Source: Prosthecobacter debontii | GTDB lineage: Bacteria > Verrucomicrobiota > Verrucomicrobiia > Verrucomicrobiales > Verrucomicrobiaceae | Direction: 5' to 3' | DNA length: 64,000 nt | Assembly: GCF_900167535.1 (NCBI RefSeq) | Contig: NZ_FUYE01000011.1 | Location: 1 to 64,000 of the forward strand | Shown: piece by piece, positions 44,542 through 53,617 of the stretch | Layout of the letters: each line of letters starts with the position of its first letter | How positions within the stretch are numbered: position 1 is the first letter of the stretch | Position numbers and translations under genes: made by a program | The notes under the pieces: model-generated | The model's database searches: none | What the model was told of the DNA's origin: nothing | The model's input: only the letters and a program-made list of their open reading frames with translations

Positions 44542-45426
44542 TCAGCCCCAATGCTGGGCAATTTTACGCTTCAGGAAAGCGACGCTGCGCTCGAGTTGAT
44601 CCATACCATCCACTCCATCTTCGATGCTGATCCAGCTATCGAAGCCCTTACTCTTCAGTTCGGTAAAGATGGCGTCATAGTCATTGAGGCCCTTGCCAAT
44701 TTCACCATGCCGGAGTCGTTTGGCATAACCGAGAGCACCGCCTTCCTCTTTGCGGAGATCTTCGATGGTGCCTTCAGCCAAATAACGATCGCTGGCATGC
44801 ATCGTGACCACGCGGTGCGAGACGCGTTTGAGCAACTCAATGGGATTCTCTCCGGCGAGGTAGGTATTGGAAGGATCGTAATTCACACCGAAGTTGGGAT
44901 GATCCACCGCAGCGACCAACTTGCAGAAGATATCCATCTTTTGAGCAAACTCGGGGTATTCCCAGAAATCGTCTTTGTAGTGGTTCTCTAGAATCAACGT
45001 GATGCCCCTCTCTTGCGCGTAAGGCAGGCAAGCGTGAATAGAATCGGCAGCGAGTTTGACGCCTTCATCTACACTCAGTTCAGGGCGGCGCTGACCACTG
45101 AGCACACGGCAGTAACTGCCCCCCAATACCTGCGTCATATCAATCCAGCGCTTCTGTTTGGCGATCTCCTTTTCTCGGAACTCCGCATCGGGATGCGTGA
45201 AGTCTGGCGAGCAGCACATCATCGGGATGACTTTGCCCGTGTCTTCGACCTCTTGGCGGAAACGCGGCCAGTTTTTCTCATCGGCCATTTCGAGAAATCC
45301 GGCATACCACTCCAGGCCCTGAATATCCAGTTTCGAGGCGAGTTGAATCCATTCGGAAACAGTCATCGTGCCTTCCTTGCAGAGGGCTTGCATGAAGGCT
45401 TTGGGGAAGGCGGCGAGCTTAGGCAT
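44542..45426 (-). CDS. Sugar phosphate isomerase/epimerase-like TIM barrel
   Basis: A 294-residue cytosolic protein of the xylose-isomerase-like TIM-barrel superfamily (AP endonuclease 2 fold). Visible features: IQGLEWYAGFLEMAD, VIPMMCCSPDFTHPD, GSYCRVLSGQRRPELS, ITLILENHYKDDFWEYPEFAQK (metal Glu), FGVNYDPSNTYLAGENPIELLK (Asp), VVTMHASDRYLAE (His), and DSWISIEDGVDGM (second Glu). Such enzymes isomerise or epimerise sugars or their acids; substrate unknown. No signal peptide. It is 21 bases after the sulfatase gene, so it is translated in the same operon. Together with the SDR and dehydrogenase it suggests a catabolic route for a released monosaccharide. Confidence 0.9.
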   Translation of the reverse strand: MPKLAAFPKAFMQALCKEGTMTVSEWIQLASKLDIQGLEWYAGFLEMADEKNWPRFRQEVEDTGKVIPMMCCSPDFTHPDAEFREKEIAKQKRWIDMTQVLGGSYCRVLSGQRRPELSVDEGVKLAADSIHACLPYAQERGITLILENHYKDDFWEYPEFAQKMDIFCKLVAAVDHPNFGVNYDPSNTYLAGENPIELLKRVSHRVVTMHASDRYLAEGTIEDLRKEEGGALGYAKRLRHGEIGKGLNDYDAIFTELKSKGFDSWISIEDGVDGMDQLERSVAFLKRKIAQHWG

Positions 45427-45447
45427 AAATCAAATAAAATGATAAAA

Positions 45448-46773
45448 TTAGTTAGGCGTAGAAGCGGCGATGTCTTTTTCCCAGGCGTCCAGCTTTTGAT
45501 GAAGTTCCTGAACGAGGTCGGGGTGATGCTGAATCAGGTTCTGCTGCTCACCCACATCGTCCGTCAGATTGAAAAGGTAACGCTCGCCGGTGGCATACTC
45601 GATAAGCTTCCAGGGGCCTTGGCAGACGGAGCGTCCCTCCTCGACTTGTTTTTTAGGACGTCGGTTGGTCAGCCTCCAGAACAGAGTGCGTGTTTGAGAC
45701 GGAGCCTTCTGGGTTAGAAAAGGCATCACATCGACACCATCTTCATGCTGAGCGTCAGGTCCTAGTCCGGCGAGACGCCGAAAAGTCGCGGTCCAATCCA
45801 TGGTGATCCCCATCTGAGCGGAGGTCGTGCCTGCGGGTATCACACCAGGCCACCGCGCAATGCATGGGACGCGCACGCCTCCCTCCCAGATGGTGCCTTT
45901 GAAGTCACGCATGGGCGCATTGCGGGAATACGTATGCCCGCCGTTATCCGAGGAGAAAACGACGAGCGTGTTCTCCCGGAGACCAAGTTCGTCGAGCTTG
46001 GCGAGCACTTGGCCGATGCCGTGGTCCAGACGCTCCACCATGGCGATGTAAGTTTGCCGATCCCCCTCTTGCCAGGAAGGCTTCTTGGGTTCGACGAGCT
46101 TGTTTTCGTCCGTCGGTCCCTGCCAAGGAAAGTGGGGGGCGGCATGGGCCAGATAAAGGAAGAAAGGTTGCTCGCGAGGCTTCGCTAAAAAAGCCTTGGC
46201 ATCCTCTGTGAGTAAGTCGGTGGTGTAGCCCTGACGTGCGATGGCTTCATTGCCTAACCAAAGATCCGGAACGCCAATGCGATCCATGTGCTGGAAGTAA
46301 TGATGATTGCCGCCGAGGAAGCCGAAAAAGTGATCGAACCCCTGCTGCAGAGGCCGCCGCTCAAGATCGTAACCGAGATGCCATTTGCCAATGAGGCCGG
46401 TGTTATAGCCAGCTGCTTTTAGCGCATCTGCTAAGGTCTCGCCATCCTCAGGAAGACCCCGCCCAAATTCCTGATACGTCACCGCATCCTCCAGACCTAG
46501 GCGCTGCTGATAACGTCCACTCATGAAGGCCGCACGAGTCGGTGAACAGACCGAGCCATTGGCATAGAACTGGGTGAAGCGAACGCCTTCTTGAGCCAGT
46601 CGGTCGAGATGAGGCGTGCGGATATCGGGGCAGCCGTAGCACCCGAGATCGCCATAGCCCAGATCATCGGCCAGGATGAAAAGGATGTTAGGTTTGGGCG
46701 CACCGAGAGCGATGGTGCAGATCCCGAGGAACGCCATCACCAGAATCGGCCAAGAGGTGGTGAGTCGTTTCAT
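45448..46773 (-). CDS. Secreted sulfatase (arylsulfatase-like, S1 family)
   Basis: A 441-residue sulfatase with signal peptide (ILVMAFLGICTIALGA). Start of the fold is PKPNILFILADDLGYGDLGCYG, and the canonical C76-S-P-T-R80-AAFMSG motif predicts formylglycine maturation. Later elements KWHLG, PFFLYLAHAAPHFPWQGP, VVFSSDNGGHTYSRNAPMRDFKGTIWEGGVRVP complete a normal arylsulfatase set. It is located between an SDR (17-base gap) and a TIM-barrel isomerase-like gene (21-base gap), strongly suggesting one transcript. It should remove sulfate from a glycan or released sugar. A dedicated sulfatase maturase is not in the window. Confidence 0.95.
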   Translation of the reverse strand: MKRLTTSWPILVMAFLGICTIALGAPKPNILFILADDLGYGDLGCYGCPDIRTPHLDRLAQEGVRFTQFYANGSVCSPTRAAFMSGRYQQRLGLEDAVTYQEFGRGLPEDGETLADALKAAGYNTGLIGKWHLGYDLERRPLQQGFDHFFGFLGGNHHYFQHMDRIGVPDLWLGNEAIARQGYTTDLLTEDAKAFLAKPREQPFFLYLAHAAPHFPWQGPTDENKLVEPKKPSWQEGDRQTYIAMVERLDHGIGQVLAKLDELGLRENTLVVFSSDNGGHTYSRNAPMRDFKGTIWEGGVRVPCIARWPGVIPAGTTSAQMGITMDWTATFRRLAGLGPDAQHEDGVDVMPFLTQKAPSQTRTLFWRLTNRRPKKQVEEGRSVCQGPWKLIEYATGERYLFNLTDDVGEQQNLIQHHPDLVQELHQKLDAWEKDIAASTPN

Positions 46774-46790
46774 AGCAAGGTGATCCGGGT

Positions 46791-47591
46791 TTATTTGGTC
46801 GGGATGGTCGAGCTATCCTTGGGGGGGTTGCGTCCGATGAAAGGATGCTGTTCCAAGTCCATCACCTGTCCGCTGATGGGACCGCTTTCATCCGCCAGCC
46901 AAAAGACGGCTGCGGCCGCGATCTCTTCGGGCCAGAGGATGCGTCCTGCTGGTGCATAGACTTTGGGCAAGTCGGTATACCAGTCCTCTTTGAGGCCGTG
47001 CTCGCGTTTGCGTTGGGCTTCGTTTTCGGTGAGTACCCAGCCGGGGTTGATCTGATTCACCCGCACGCCGTTTTCACGCATCAGGGTGTCCCCGAGATTC
47101 CGTGTCAGGGTCATGAGGCCCCCTTTGGAGATGCTGTAGGGCAGCAGATTCGGCTCGCCACTGTAGGCATTGACGCTGCCGATGTTCAGTACGTTCCCAC
47201 GGGTCTTGGTGAGCTCAGGCAGGGCTGCCTGGATGAGGAGAAAGGGAGCCAAGGTATTCACCGAGATCATCTTCATGAAGAAGGCAGCATCGGTGTCGTG
47301 GATATTCCCTTGGGAAACCATCGCGGCATTGTTCACGATGGCATCCAGCTTGCCGAAGGTCTTCACCGCCAGATCCACCAGTCGCTGAGGGCAACCTTCG
47401 GCCGTGAGATCTTCAACGTGGGCGACCGCCTTGTGGGAGCCGAGCTCAGCCACAACGTTGGCGGCAAGATCGGCTTCAAGCCCATGGATGATTACCTGGG
47501 CGCCTTCGGCGACACAGCGCTTGGCGATGGCCTTACCGATGCCTGTGGCGCTACCGGTGACGAGAATGACTTTATTGGCGAGACGTGACAT
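46791..47591 (-). CDS. Short-chain dehydrogenase/reductase (SDR)
   Basis: A 266-residue cytosolic classical SDR. NAD(P)-binding motif VILVTGSATGIGKAIAKRC, NNAAM, catalytic Ser in NIGSVNAYSGEPN, and the Y-x-x-x-K pair in LPYSISKGGLMTL are all present; RVNQINPGWVLT and GQVMDLEQHPFIG complete the family. The position before sulfatase and isomerase-like genes suggests sugar or sugar-acid oxidation (fucose/galactose dehydrogenase class is a fitting guess only). ATG 47591 (MSRLANK) is chosen over a longer start at 47654. First gene of the tightest part of the run: 17 bases separate it from the sulfatase. Confidence 0.93.
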   Translation of the reverse strand: MSRLANKVILVTGSATGIGKAIAKRCVAEGAQVIIHGLEADLAANVVAELGSHKAVAHVEDLTAEGCPQRLVDLAVKTFGKLDAIVNNAAMVSQGNIHDTDAAFFMKMISVNTLAPFLLIQAALPELTKTRGNVLNIGSVNAYSGEPNLLPYSISKGGLMTLTRNLGDTLMRENGVRVNQINPGWVLTENEAQRKREHGLKEDWYTDLPKVYAPAGRILWPEEIAAAAVFWLADESGPISGQVMDLEQHPFIGRNPPKDSSTIPTK

Positions 47592-47680
47592 GGAGAAAGG
47601 TTGGCCGGGTTTGAGGTTGGCCCATTGTAACGAAGGCTTGGCGCCAATCTCCACGTCAAAGTCTATGTGAAATACGACAA

Positions 47681-48358
47681 CTACTTCGCAGCCGACTTGA
47701 GGCTGAAGTCGTCGTAATGAACGTCCACGGGGTTGGTGGTGAGGCTCACCAGAGACTTGGTGTCATGGGCAATCCCTTCCGATTTGAAGCTGCCGACATC
47801 TTTGCCATCAATGCTCACCAGCAGCTCATCACCTTGGGTTTCTACGACTAGGGTGTGCCATTCTTCGAGGCTCAGTTTGACGGGCAGGCGCTTGGCTTTG
47901 CTGGCCAGCATCTTCTTTTCATCCGCCGTCAGTTGATTGGCTTTCTTCCGATCATACAGACCGCCAGTCAGATCAAAACCCCCGGTCTTAGCATCCGCCA
48001 GATTGACGCTGGTCGGGCTGATGGTGGCCTGGCAGATGTGACCTGCATGGGAGCCTTTGTAGTTCTTGTCATCGAACCAGACGTTGAAGCTTTTGGCCTT
48101 GTCGCTGACGAACTTGAACTTCACCGACACCTGGAGGTCTTTTTCACCGTCGAACTTGATGTTGTCCACCGCACTGTGGTCGGAAGTCGGAGCGGTGATA
48201 CCCACCAGCACGCCGTCTTTGACGACACTGGAGCTCTTGTAGTGTCCCCAGCGAGGCCCGAAGCCATCGCTGGAAAAGTCATCGGCAAAAATGACGCGAG
48301 AGTAATCCGCAGCGAAGGCGGCGGTGGAGAGGAGGGAGAGGCAAAGAAGGGTCTTCAT
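47681..48358 (-). CDS. Secreted laminin-G/DUF1080-like protein of unknown function
   Basis: A 225-residue exported protein (MKTLLCLSLLSTAAFAADYSRV). The body is beta-rich with the concanavalin-like pattern of DUF1080/3-keto-disaccharide hydrolase-like or laminin-G domains: VIFADDFSSDGFGPRWGHYKSSSVVKDGVLVG, KDLQVSVKFKFVSDKAKSFNVWFDD and LSLEEWHTLVVETQGDELLVSIDGKDVGSFKSEG. It likely binds or acts on sugars outside the cell. It lies 89 bases upstream of the SDR end-of-run genes and 58 bases downstream of the dehydrogenase, same strand. Catalysis is not shown by recognisable residues. Confidence 0.75.
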   Translation of the reverse strand: MKTLLCLSLLSTAAFAADYSRVIFADDFSSDGFGPRWGHYKSSSVVKDGVLVGITAPTSDHSAVDNIKFDGEKDLQVSVKFKFVSDKAKSFNVWFDDKNYKGSHAGHICQATISPTSVNLADAKTGGFDLTGGLYDRKKANQLTADEKKMLASKAKRLPVKLSLEEWHTLVVETQGDELLVSIDGKDVGSFKSEGIAHDTKSLVSLTTNPVDVHYDDFSLKSAAK

Positions 48359-48416
48359 GGGCAGGAGAAAACGTGCCCCAAGACCACAACTAGCGAGAAA
48401 TCCTGCGGGGAAAAAA

Positions 48417-49445
48417 TCACACGGGCCGCAGCACGCTCTTCACGACTTCGCCCTTGTGCATTTTTTCAAAGGCTTCATGCCAGTCAGTGATGGGCCAGAC
48501 GCCGCCGATGATGGGTTTGACGTCAAACTGGCCACTGGAGAGCAAGGCGATCACACGCTCCCAGATCGGCCAGTTGTGGCTGAAGCTGCCCTGGAGGGTG
48601 ATGTTCTTCTGCACCAGCGGGTCGATGTTAAAGCCGAGCGGCTGAGGACCCCAGCCGACTTTGCTGATCCAGCCTGCGGGGCGCACGATGTCCAAGGCGA
48701 TCTTGAGCGTGACACTGGCGCCGGCGGCATCAATGACACCATCACAGCCTAAACCATCGCGAGCCATCGCCCAGGGTTTGGCATCACCGATGATCACCTC
48801 GCAGCCATAGTGCTGGCGGGCCAACTCCAGCCGATGCGCATCTTGGGGCAGGCCGACAATGGCGACTTCGGCTCCGCAAAGGCGCGCCATGGCCGCGCAG
48901 AGAATGCCGATGGTGCCTGGGCCGAGAACAACCACGCGGTCGCCAGGTTCGATACGGGCGTTTTTCACCACGGCATTGTAGGCCACACAGCAGGGTTCCG
49001 TGAGGCAGGCTTGCTCAAAGGGGAGATGATCCGGCACATGGTGCAGGATGCGGCTGGGCACGCGCACGTATTTGGTCATGGCACCGTTAACGCCATAACC
49101 AAAGCCCTTGCGGGTATTGTCCAGGTTGTAGAGACCTCTGCGGGTCATCGGGTTGTCCTTGGAGATGATGGCGGCGGTTTCTGACACCACACGGTCTCCT
49201 TCCTTCCAGCCTTCCACCTCCTTGCCCACCTCGACGATGTGACCACCAAACTCATGGCCCAGCACGACAGGGTAATTGACTGGCCATGAGTGATCCGAAG
49301 TCCACTGGTGCAGGTCGCTGCCGCAGACGCCGACATTGGCGACTTCCAGCAAAACGTCTTCCGCGCCAATCGTGGGTTTATCGATTTCGCGGATTTCGAC
49401 GGAACCCTTTTCGGGGGCGTAATTGACGACAGCGGCAGATTTCAT
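48417..49445 (-). CDS. Zinc-type alcohol/sugar dehydrogenase lacking the structural Zn cysteines
   Basis: A 342-residue medium-chain dehydrogenase. Catalytic zinc ligands are visible: C41 in VGVCGSDLHQW, H64-E65 in VLGHEFGGHIVEVG, and the Rossmann motif VVVLGPGTIGILCAAMARL binds NAD(P). The lobe that normally carries four structural Zn cysteines (here about residues 88-115, SETAAIISKDNPMTRRGLYNLDN) contains none, so this zinc is probably absent, as in some sugar or threonine-type dehydrogenases. It should oxidise a sugar or polyol alcohol. It is 88 bases downstream of the acetyl xylan esterase-like gene and 58 bases upstream of the next, same strand, supporting an operon-like role in sugar catabolism. 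Confidence 0.92.
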   Translation of the reverse strand: MKSAAVVNYAPEKGSVEIREIDKPTIGAEDVLLEVANVGVCGSDLHQWTSDHSWPVNYPVVLGHEFGGHIVEVGKEVEGWKEGDRVVSETAAIISKDNPMTRRGLYNLDNTRKGFGYGVNGAMTKYVRVPSRILHHVPDHLPFEQACLTEPCCVAYNAVVKNARIEPGDRVVVLGPGTIGILCAAMARLCGAEVAIVGLPQDAHRLELARQHYGCEVIIGDAKPWAMARDGLGCDGVIDAAGASVTLKIALDIVRPAGWISKVGWGPQPLGFNIDPLVQKNITLQGSFSHNWPIWERVIALLSSGQFDVKPIIGGVWPITDWHEAFEKMHKGEVVKSVLRPV

Positions 49446-49533
49446 GGTTGGGTAGGATGCTATTATACGTCAATCGGCCCCCGCGACTCCACGACAAAGA
49501 GTGTGTGAAATACGACTCGATGCAGGGGGCTAC

Positions 49534-50823
49534 TCACTGCGCTTCTTTCATGGCACGAACGTGAGCCAAGGCGGCATCGGTGAGGAACTGGCTGGCTTCT
49601 GGGCTGCTCTTGTGGCCCGTGAGAGGCATGGTGAAAATCGTCTTCGGCACGCCGATAGCATTGTAGGCCGCATAGACGCTGGTAGGTGGGCAGACCGTGT
49701 CAATGAAACCCACGGTGACGGCAGCGCCGCGGCATTTGGCGCGGGAGGCGAAGTTGACGTTGTCAAAGTAGCGTGCGGCTTGCAGCCCCTTTTCATCCGC
49801 TTTGCCATCGGTGACCAAGACCAGCTTCGGCCAGCCATTGATACGGCTAGCCACGATGCCGGTGTGATCACAGCCTGCGGGCACGCCCGCACAGAAGAAG
49901 GTGACACGGTCATCCAAGCCTGCGGCGGCAAAGGCCTGAAACCCACCCTGGCTGCCACCATAGATGATCACGGTTTTCCCATCCCACTCAGGCTGAGCTG
50001 TGAGGAAGTCGATAGCGCGAATCACACGCAGAAACATGCCCTTGAAGTAGCATTGCTCCCGGTCATCGCGACCTTGGAAGCGGTAGCCGTTGAGAGGTCC
50101 CTTTTCCTGCTCGTCGTAGAACTCCTTGGGTTGGCCGTTGGGCAGACCGTGCGCATTGATGTCTAGAGAGAGCATGCCGCCTTCACGAGTTGCCCAAGGC
50201 AGGGCACCGAGGGAGGAACCGCCAACGCCTGCACCGTGGACGAACAAGATGGCTGGATAGCTCTTGGGCTTCGCGTTTTGAGGACGCCCATAATAACCGG
50301 AGACAGGGGCACCCAAACAGGAGACCTGTACGTCGAAGGCATCGATTCCAGGCACGGTGGTGGGGAGGGGGGTCAACTCGGACTTCATCGCCACTTCGGC
50401 CAAGGCAGTCTTTTGCTTGTCCCAAAAGGCATCAAAATCCTCCGGCACTGGCAGGCTGGGTTTGATCTGCTCAGGATTGAACCCGGCACCCGCGAGGGCA
50501 AATTCAGGGTGGTCGGGTAAAGAAACTCGCAGTTGCAGGAACCCAGGCTCATCCAGGGTGCCGGTGACGCTGGCCTTCCCGTCTTTCAGCTGGATTTTTT
50601 CGGTGCGTTTGGGTTCGACTCCGTCTTTAGAAAAGCTACAGAGGACTTCCCCTTGAGCTGGCTTGTCAGCCTGCTGCACGGAGATGTCAAAACGCACGGT
50701 TTCGCCGATTTGATAGAGAGCTTCAGGCCGATCTGTAACCGCATGGAGAATCAGCGTCGGCTTCGGGGCCGTTTCAGCATAGAGGGAGAGAGAAACGAGA
50801 GAGAATAAAAGACAGCGAATCAT
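49534..50823 (-). CDS. Secreted acetyl xylan esterase (CE7-like)
   Basis: A 429-residue exported esterase (MIRCLLFSLVSLSLYAETA). An N-terminal beta domain (to about residue 120) leads to the CE7/AXE1 alpha/beta hydrolase: FDAFWDKQKTALAEV, YPAILFVHGAGVGGSS, LSLDINAHGLPNG, GMFLRVIRAIDFLTAQPEWDGKTVIIYGGSQGGFQAFAAAGLD (nucleophile Ser in GGSQGG), GFIDTVCPPTSVYAAYN (Asp) and TGHKSSPEA (His). CE7 members deacetylate xylo-oligosaccharides and cephalosporin C. It is the first gene of the minus-strand run 50823-41241. The upstream gap (50824-51042) should hold the promoter; the next gene is divergent. Substrate is inferred only. Confidence 0.93.
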   Translation of the reverse strand: MIRCLLFSLVSLSLYAETAPKPTLILHAVTDRPEALYQIGETVRFDISVQQADKPAQGEVLCSFSKDGVEPKRTEKIQLKDGKASVTGTLDEPGFLQLRVSLPDHPEFALAGAGFNPEQIKPSLPVPEDFDAFWDKQKTALAEVAMKSELTPLPTTVPGIDAFDVQVSCLGAPVSGYYGRPQNAKPKSYPAILFVHGAGVGGSSLGALPWATREGGMLSLDINAHGLPNGQPKEFYDEQEKGPLNGYRFQGRDDREQCYFKGMFLRVIRAIDFLTAQPEWDGKTVIIYGGSQGGFQAFAAAGLDDRVTFFCAGVPAGCDHTGIVASRINGWPKLVLVTDGKADEKGLQAARYFDNVNFASRAKCRGAAVTVGFIDTVCPPTSVYAAYNAIGVPKTIFTMPLTGHKSSPEASQFLTDAALAHVRAMKEAQ

Positions 50824-51042
50824 GACAAAGGAGGAAGACCAACGTTAAGCGGAATGTCCATCTGTCGGGCAGAAAACGACCGTCTGACGAAGGAATGCAT
50901 TCTGGCTGAACGTTTGGCGGGAATTCTGCGTCTAAGCGCTGGCTTGACCCTGGCCTCTGCGGGTTGCAGGTTCTAGCATCGGTCGCTGGCTGAAGAGCCA
51001 CAAATCAACCCTCGCCATGACAACCACTGCCCCTCGCCTTGC

Positions 51043-53613
51043 ATGAGTTTGCCGGATATCGCTGGACATGAATTGCAGGAACTGATCGGCAGTGGCGCCT
51101 GCGGTGCTGTGTATCGGGCTTCTGCTGGAGGCAAGAGCTGTGCGGTGAAGGTCTTCTCCTCGATGGCCATCAATCGCAAGGCCCTGGCTACGGCCCTGGG
51201 AGCCCTTCAGCAGATGCCTCATCATCAGGCAGTGCTCCCCGTGGAGAATTACAATTTTGAGCGCAGCCCCTACTATCTTGTGACCCCTCTGGTGGGGATG
51301 ATGGTGAAAGAAGGGCAGAGCCGCCGCTGGCAGACAACGACGCTGGAGACCCTTTGCGCGAAGCCCAATTCAGATCTCGCCTGGGGCTGCATTTATCAGA
51401 TGGCCGATGCTCTGGCATGGCTCCATCGGCACGGCATCCCACATGGTAATCTTCGGCCTTGTAACATCCTCATGGAGGACGATGCCAGCGCCAGCATCCG
51501 TATCACGGACATGGCCCAGGGCTGGGTGGGAGGCATCCATCATCTAGAGCTGACCGACCACTTTGTCCATCTCTGCCCTGAGCAGGCGGAGAATCCCGAA
51601 GGTGTCTTTGCGGGCTATGGTGCCAGTTGGGATGTGTACAGTTTCGGTGTTATTGCTTACCGTCTTCTGACCGGTCAATTTCCCCGTGGAGCGCGAGCTT
51701 GGGCGGAGCAGTTGGCGCTGGCTCAGAAAAAGTCCGCTTCCGGGCTGGCGTATGGCATCGACAGCATGGCATTGGTCAACGCCGTCCGAGCCCAGCCCAA
51801 AATCGTCTGGCCAGACGCCCCGACCTCCAAGTGGGATGAACGCCGTCGCAACATCATCGAGCGCGCCTTGGACCTGAATGCCGCCGCTCGCTGGGCCGAC
51901 ATGCGCGAGGTGGTGCGCGAGTTTGAGGTCTTGGAATCGGATTTCCTGCTGGAGGAATCCCGAGAACAGACGGTTTTCGAACGCAAAAAACAAGCGGTCA
52001 AAGTCCGCACGCTCCAGGTCACCGCACTGGGCTTGCTCACGGTTCTGGTATTAACGGCCATTTATGCCTTCATCACCCTGCGCGGGAAGCAAAAGGCAGA
52101 GGTCGTGATCGCTCAAAACGAGGAGGTTTTGCAACGGGAGATCAAGGCCCGGGAGGAGAAAATCTCCACCCTCACTAGTCAGCGCGATACCTCGATTGCC
52201 CAGAAGAAAACGGCGGATGCGAATTTGCAGCATTCTCAGACGGCGGTGGATCAGTTCCTCACCCAGCTCCTGCAATCTCCGACCAGCAATGAGTTGGACA
52301 CCCAATTCGCCAAGGGTCAGCTTCGGGATGCTCTGGCCTTCTGCATGACCGCCCTGCCTGCCTTGGAAAGTGATCCAGAATTGGGGGTCGAGCGCCTGCG
52401 TGCCTATGGAAACATCGGCCAGATTCACCTGCGGATGCGGGATTACGACTCCGCCCAGACGTATCTGGAAAAAGCTCGGGATCAGGCGGCACTCCTGCTG
52501 AAAGATGGGAAAAACCATCCTAAGCTAGCGCTCTTCCATCAGTGGTTTGGCAAATATAGCCTGCTCCTGTCTGATCTCGCCACCCGCAAGGGAGATAAAG
52601 AACGTGCTTTGGCCCTATTGGGGGATGCCACCACGAGTCTGACCGAGGGGCTCGCCGCAGACCCGAAAAACCGTCTCGCTCGCAACGAATGTGCCCGGGC
52701 CTGGATGGAATACGGCCTGCGCATGCAGAAGAATGGCAATCTCGCCGATGCCGAAAAAGCTCTGGCCCATGTCTCAGACGTGCTCGACCCGAAACTCATC
52801 GGCACGGAGTTCATCCCCGAAGAGCGTTTCTTATTGGCTCGGTCCAAATTTGCCAAGGGCCTGACCCAGCGTGATGCCGGCCGCCTTCAAGATGCGCTGA
52901 CCACGCTCATCGACGCCGTGACGGAGATGGGGGACTTGGTGATGGGCTCCTCTCCACGGAATCAAGAGCAGGCGCTGATGTTGGCGGATGCTTACACGGA
53001 GTTGGCGGAGTTGATCAGCAAGAGCATCGGGGCCAAAGAAGCCCGAGAAGCGCATATGCAGGCCATTCCTATCCTGTTGGAACTGAATCGCCTGCTGCCC
53101 GAGTGGGCGGAGGTCAAGTATCAGCTCGCCAAGAACTACGGTGGGGTGTCCCTGTTGGAGCGTGATGCCGGTAATAACAACGATGCCGTGAAGAAGAAGC
53201 AGGACGCCATCGAGCTCCTGAATGAAATCCTGGCCGATGAACCGGACAACCTTCGTTACGGTTACCTGCTGTCGAAACTGCGCGGCGAATACGCGGAACT
53301 GATGTCCGACCTCAATAAGCCCACAGCGGCACTGCCGATCATCCAACAAGCCGTCACTTCCATGGAGGAACTGCTGACGAAGGAACCGGACGAACGCCTT
53401 ACCCCTGACCGCAAGGCTCATGAAATCCAGCTCGCCCAAATGTATGGCGTGCTGGGGCACACGAGCGAGAGCCTGAAAAAAAAGGACGAGGCCCGCAATG
53501 CCTTCAGTTTTGCCGTTAAGCGCTGGGAGAAACTCGCCGCTCTGGTCCCTGGAGATGACATCATCCAACAGGGCCTGACCTGGGCGAAGGACCGCCTTGC
53601 CAAGCTGAAATAA
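51043..53613 (+). CDS. Pseudokinase-TPR membrane protein
   Basis: An 856-residue protein with a kinase fold at the N-terminus (about 7-290), one membrane helix (about 328-350, LQVTALGLLTVLVLTAIYAF), a coiled coil (EEVLQREIKAREEKISTLTSQRD) and about 400 residues of TPR-like helical repeats. The glycine loop (IGSGACGAVYRA) and ATP-binding CAVKVF are kept, but the catalytic loop H134-G-N136-L-R-P-C-N replaces HRDLKPSN, putting Asn where the catalytic Asp is, and the metal-binding DFG is D156-M-A. The APE motif reads CPEQ. It is thus a probable pseudokinase, able perhaps to bind ATP but not to phosphorylate. It precedes an M32 carboxypeptidase with a 4-base gap, so both share a transcript. Confidence 0.93.
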   Translation: MSLPDIAGHELQELIGSGACGAVYRASAGGKSCAVKVFSSMAINRKALATALGALQQMPHHQAVLPVENYNFERSPYYLVTPLVGMMVKEGQSRRWQTTTLETLCAKPNSDLAWGCIYQMADALAWLHRHGIPHGNLRPCNILMEDDASASIRITDMAQGWVGGIHHLELTDHFVHLCPEQAENPEGVFAGYGASWDVYSFGVIAYRLLTGQFPRGARAWAEQLALAQKKSASGLAYGIDSMALVNAVRAQPKIVWPDAPTSKWDERRRNIIERALDLNAAARWADMREVVREFEVLESDFLLEESREQTVFERKKQAVKVRTLQVTALGLLTVLVLTAIYAFITLRGKQKAEVVIAQNEEVLQREIKAREEKISTLTSQRDTSIAQKKTADANLQHSQTAVDQFLTQLLQSPTSNELDTQFAKGQLRDALAFCMTALPALESDPELGVERLRAYGNIGQIHLRMRDYDSAQTYLEKARDQAALLLKDGKNHPKLALFHQWFGKYSLLLSDLATRKGDKERALALLGDATTSLTEGLAADPKNRLARNECARAWMEYGLRMQKNGNLADAEKALAHVSDVLDPKLIGTEFIPEERFLLARSKFAKGLTQRDAGRLQDALTTLIDAVTEMGDLVMGSSPRNQEQALMLADAYTELAELISKSIGAKEAREAHMQAIPILLELNRLLPEWAEVKYQLAKNYGGVSLLERDAGNNNDAVKKKQDAIELLNEILADEPDNLRYGYLLSKLRGEYAELMSDLNKPTAALPIIQQAVTSMEELLTKEPDERLTPDRKAHEIQLAQMYGVLGHTSESLKKKDEARNAFSFAVKRWEKLAALVPGDDIIQQGLTWAKDRLAKLK

Positions 53614-53617
53614 TCTC

